Source: Tagetes erecta
Lineage: Eukaryota > Streptophyta > Magnoliopsida > Asterales > Asteraceae
Direction: 5' to 3'
Length of the DNA stretch: 64,000 nt
NCBI GenBank assembly: GCA_030867185.1
Contig: CM061489.1
Coordinates: 48,843,405 to 48,907,404 of the forward strand
The stretch's first letter is position 1. Each line of letters starts with the position of its first letter. This document shows positions 61,482 through 64,000 of this stretch, one piece after another. Position numbers and translations under genes: made by a program. The notes under the pieces were generated by a model. The model had not been told where the DNA came from. It did not search any database and worked only from the letters and a program-made list of their open reading frames with translations.

Positions 61482-64000
61482 TGTGACACCTGACATTTTC
61501 GGGTTAACTCCGTTAGCACGAGTCAGTTAGTTCGATTAATTCAATCATTATATTACATCTAGCTAGCAATTTAAATGTTTTAATTATTGCGTAACTCGAT
61601 TTTAAGATCCGAATATATTGGTTACAAGTAAATGGGCCCAAAGGCCCAACATGATAAACGAGGCCCATTAAAGGCCCAGTGCATTATAACGATTGTGTTC
61701 GTCATATTAATACAAAACTTATCTTATATAGTTTTAAGAAGTCAAATAACTAACCCCGTAAGGAACGAACATAAAACTGTGAAACACGTAGGAAGCGCGT
61801 ATTTGATCATACACGTTCAAACACATAATTAATAATTTAGTTAATATATTTAGAAACCACTTCAAATGTCGTGAATGAAATATTAGTTTTGACAACGATT
61901 TGTGATGGAAGACGATTCTAGAGGCGGTATGCGACGCGGTATTTGTTTAAAATAAACCTACATGCAAACCCTAACTATAAGAAGATCTTATCTATTTTCC
62001 TTATCACTTTTTTTACACTCAAACCCTAAAACTCCCCACACATACTTCCCAGCCGCCACCCTCCTTTTCAGCTGATTTCCAGCCAACTCCGGCCTCCATA
62101 TGACGAGTTCTATATGTCATTCTCTTCCTCTCTTCATCCCGGTTCTATTGGTAGTAAGTTTGCACTCTGATTCTCAAAGACGAAGGAGATATAGGACGAA
62201 GAAGATGCTGCAGCGGCGAGGGTTTTTGTTTAAGCCGCAGTACATGTTTTCCGGCCATTTTCTGGCCAAATCCGGCGTCCTCACGAGGCGTATTATATAT
62301 AAAAATCTTCGTCTCGACGAGACGGTTCCAACGGTGGTAAAGGTTTCTTCTAACTCACAGCGATGAAGAAGTTATGGTTAGTTAAAGGTTGCGGCTGCTA
62401 GGTTTACATTTCTTTTTCTTTGTTTTCCGACATCCGATGACGAGTTGCAATGGTTGTGGTATTAAGGGGTGGTTAATATCAGTGTTGGTGGCTGTTCTGG
62501 TGTATGGCCTAAGCGGAAGCAACGGATGATCGTACGCTGCGGGCTATGGTATGAAATGGTATTTGGTGATGATGATTTGTGGAGTGTACATGCTTCGGAT
62601 GTTGATTGGTCAAGCATGGTCAACAACGGGTCAAGTTATACTTGAGCTGATTAGAGAACGTGAACGGAAACCGAATATTAAGGTATAACCCAAGTTAAGA
62701 GATTAATTAATTGCAATATAAAAGGCCGTGAGTTGAGCTTGTAATTAAAGTAATATCAAGTATACAAATGATAAACCAAACGACAAATAAATATTAGTAA
62801 CTTGTTTTGTGAACTTGATAAATATGACACGAACATAACGGTTCGTGGAACATTCTTTTAAAACACAAGACCAAATGACAACTACTACACTAATAGTTAA
62901 ACCGCTGTGTGCGTACCTTTCGTATCGTTATAGAGTATTATACTATGAACATAAGATGTGGACCTATTAATAAAGATTATCTAGCGTGTTGAATTAAAGC
63001 AAAACATTGTTATTGGAACAAGATCATGGGCCAACTAGCTACAATAATAAATCGCTACACTTTAACTAGTACAACGAGCTCAACCGCATGCGTATAATAA
63101 ACATCATGCTAATATTAGATATTATATATTATGTGTACAATAGGGACTTTGTTGATGATTGGTTGTTTGTGAATCGGTTCTAGCTTGCGTGAGCATTTCA
63201 ACGTTATGTGCATACGTGTAATAGTTGGATATCTAAGGTGAGTTCACTGAACCGTAACAATTACTATTCTATCCTGTCATGGGATGAAAACTTGAACAAC
63301 GACTTTTACGGATTTACAAATTTTGTATGTCGCATGTCTGGATTAGAGCAACTTTTATTTTGTTCATGAAAGACCTCATGGATACCTAGTTGACCGTCAG
63401 TATTTGTGAAATAGTGGGGGAATTTTGAGTAGTACTACTGGGTTTGACAAACCCCACCCGGGCTAGTCGCGCTAGCACGACAGAAGGACCTGTCGAACGG
63501 ATGTTGAATGACCTAACATACATACATGTGCATCCTGATGGGATGTACGAACATGCAAATGCACTTAATGTGTACATACGTCAGCTTCGGTCAGATACAT
63601 ACGACTCTAAGGACATGTACTGTAGACTAGCTACCTACACTGACATACTTAATTTATATTTCTGCTTGCAACTGAACTTACTTGATTTTATACTTCTATG
63701 TGAACTCACCAACCGTCGTGTTGACACTTGTTAGACTTTCACTTTACAGGTCACTGAGGTACCACGCACTTAGGACATGACATGGAGTCACGAATTTTCA
63801 TTTAACAATTTTCTTGCATGTGTTGAGTACCACGCACCAACCATGTGTTGAGTTTATAAAAGGCTATTTAGACTGTGTATCTCATGTGTGGACGCGGTTC
63901 TGCGCATTTAGTTTCTTTTTAATATTTTGACATTACATTTTGACTAAGCTTCCGCAAACTTTTAAATGTTAACTCTGTATTAAATTTTCTCATTTAATGA
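61482..64000 (+). mobile_element. Long LTR, copy C (runs off the right edge)
   Basis: Starts TGTGACACCTGACATTTTCG, like copy A, and carries the boxes of copy B in the same order: AAGGTGAGTTCACT, CTCATGGATACCTAGTTGAC, CAAACCCCACCCGGGCTAGT, CAACCGTCGTGTTGACAC, and AATTTTCTCATTTAATGA at the window end. By comparison with copy B its terminus should lie about 110 bp beyond the window. Leader-like AAACCCTAAAACTCC near 62,020 suggests the transcription start region. No coding content; the open frame at 62100-62366 is inside the LTR. Confidence 0.75.

Noticed and set aside
1..64000. CRISPR arrays, operons, bacterial promoters or prophage
   Set aside because: None seen. The short tandem repeats here are microsatellites or transposon parts, and the genes are spliced plant genes.

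Overview
This is plant nuclear DNA. The evidence is spliced genes with GT-AG introns, plant-specific gene families (an LRR-malectin receptor kinase, GDSL esterases/lipases), plant transposon families, and two fragments of plant mitochondrial DNA. A flowering plant, probably a eudicot with a repeat-rich genome, is well supported. The general repeat style made me think of Asteraceae, but nothing in the sequence proves a family. All calls come from reading the sequence; no database search was run.

Layout. (1) 1-11,735, minus strand: a large LRR receptor-like kinase gene (LRR-VIII-2/malectin type). It reads from a signal-peptide exon at 11.7 kb leftward through ten small LRR exons, two malectin exons, a transmembrane exon and the start of the kinase domain; the rest of the kinase lies off the left edge. 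Its 5-kb intron holds a mitochondrial fragment with a truncated trnY and a Mutator-type element with a 9-bp target duplication. (2) 12-32.6 kb: gene-poor repeat land. It contains a small non-autonomous LTR element with an initiator-Met primer site, a plant-mobile-domain pseudogene, a decayed Ty3/gypsy element interrupted by a younger internally deleted Athila-like element, a second mitochondrial fragment (rrn18 piece), a palindromic hAT element and a Harbinger nuclease pseudogene. (3) 32.6-39.7 kb: a long solo LTR nested in an older copy of the same family, a CACTA terminus and a candidate Helitron. (4) 39.9-57.1 kb, minus strand: two GDSL esterase/lipase genes in tandem. Both are predicted at 360 aa with five exons of exactly the same lengths. 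Intron 2 of the second is swollen to 6.9 kb by a palindromic MULE MITE, a trihelix-like pseudogene and a hAT deletion derivative. (5) 57.1-64 kb: more copies of the same MITE family, a hAT-like MITE and the start of a third copy of the long LTR.

The three real genes share a strand but no obvious pathway: one is a membrane receptor, the other two are secreted hydrolases that look like a recent tandem duplication. I did not find a convincing undescribed biological system. The points most worth a second look are the apparent GC splice donor and missing exons in the receptor kinase, the exon-perfect GDSL duplicate with its transposon-filled intron, the mitochondrial insertions, and a set of transposons whose target-site duplications can be read directly.
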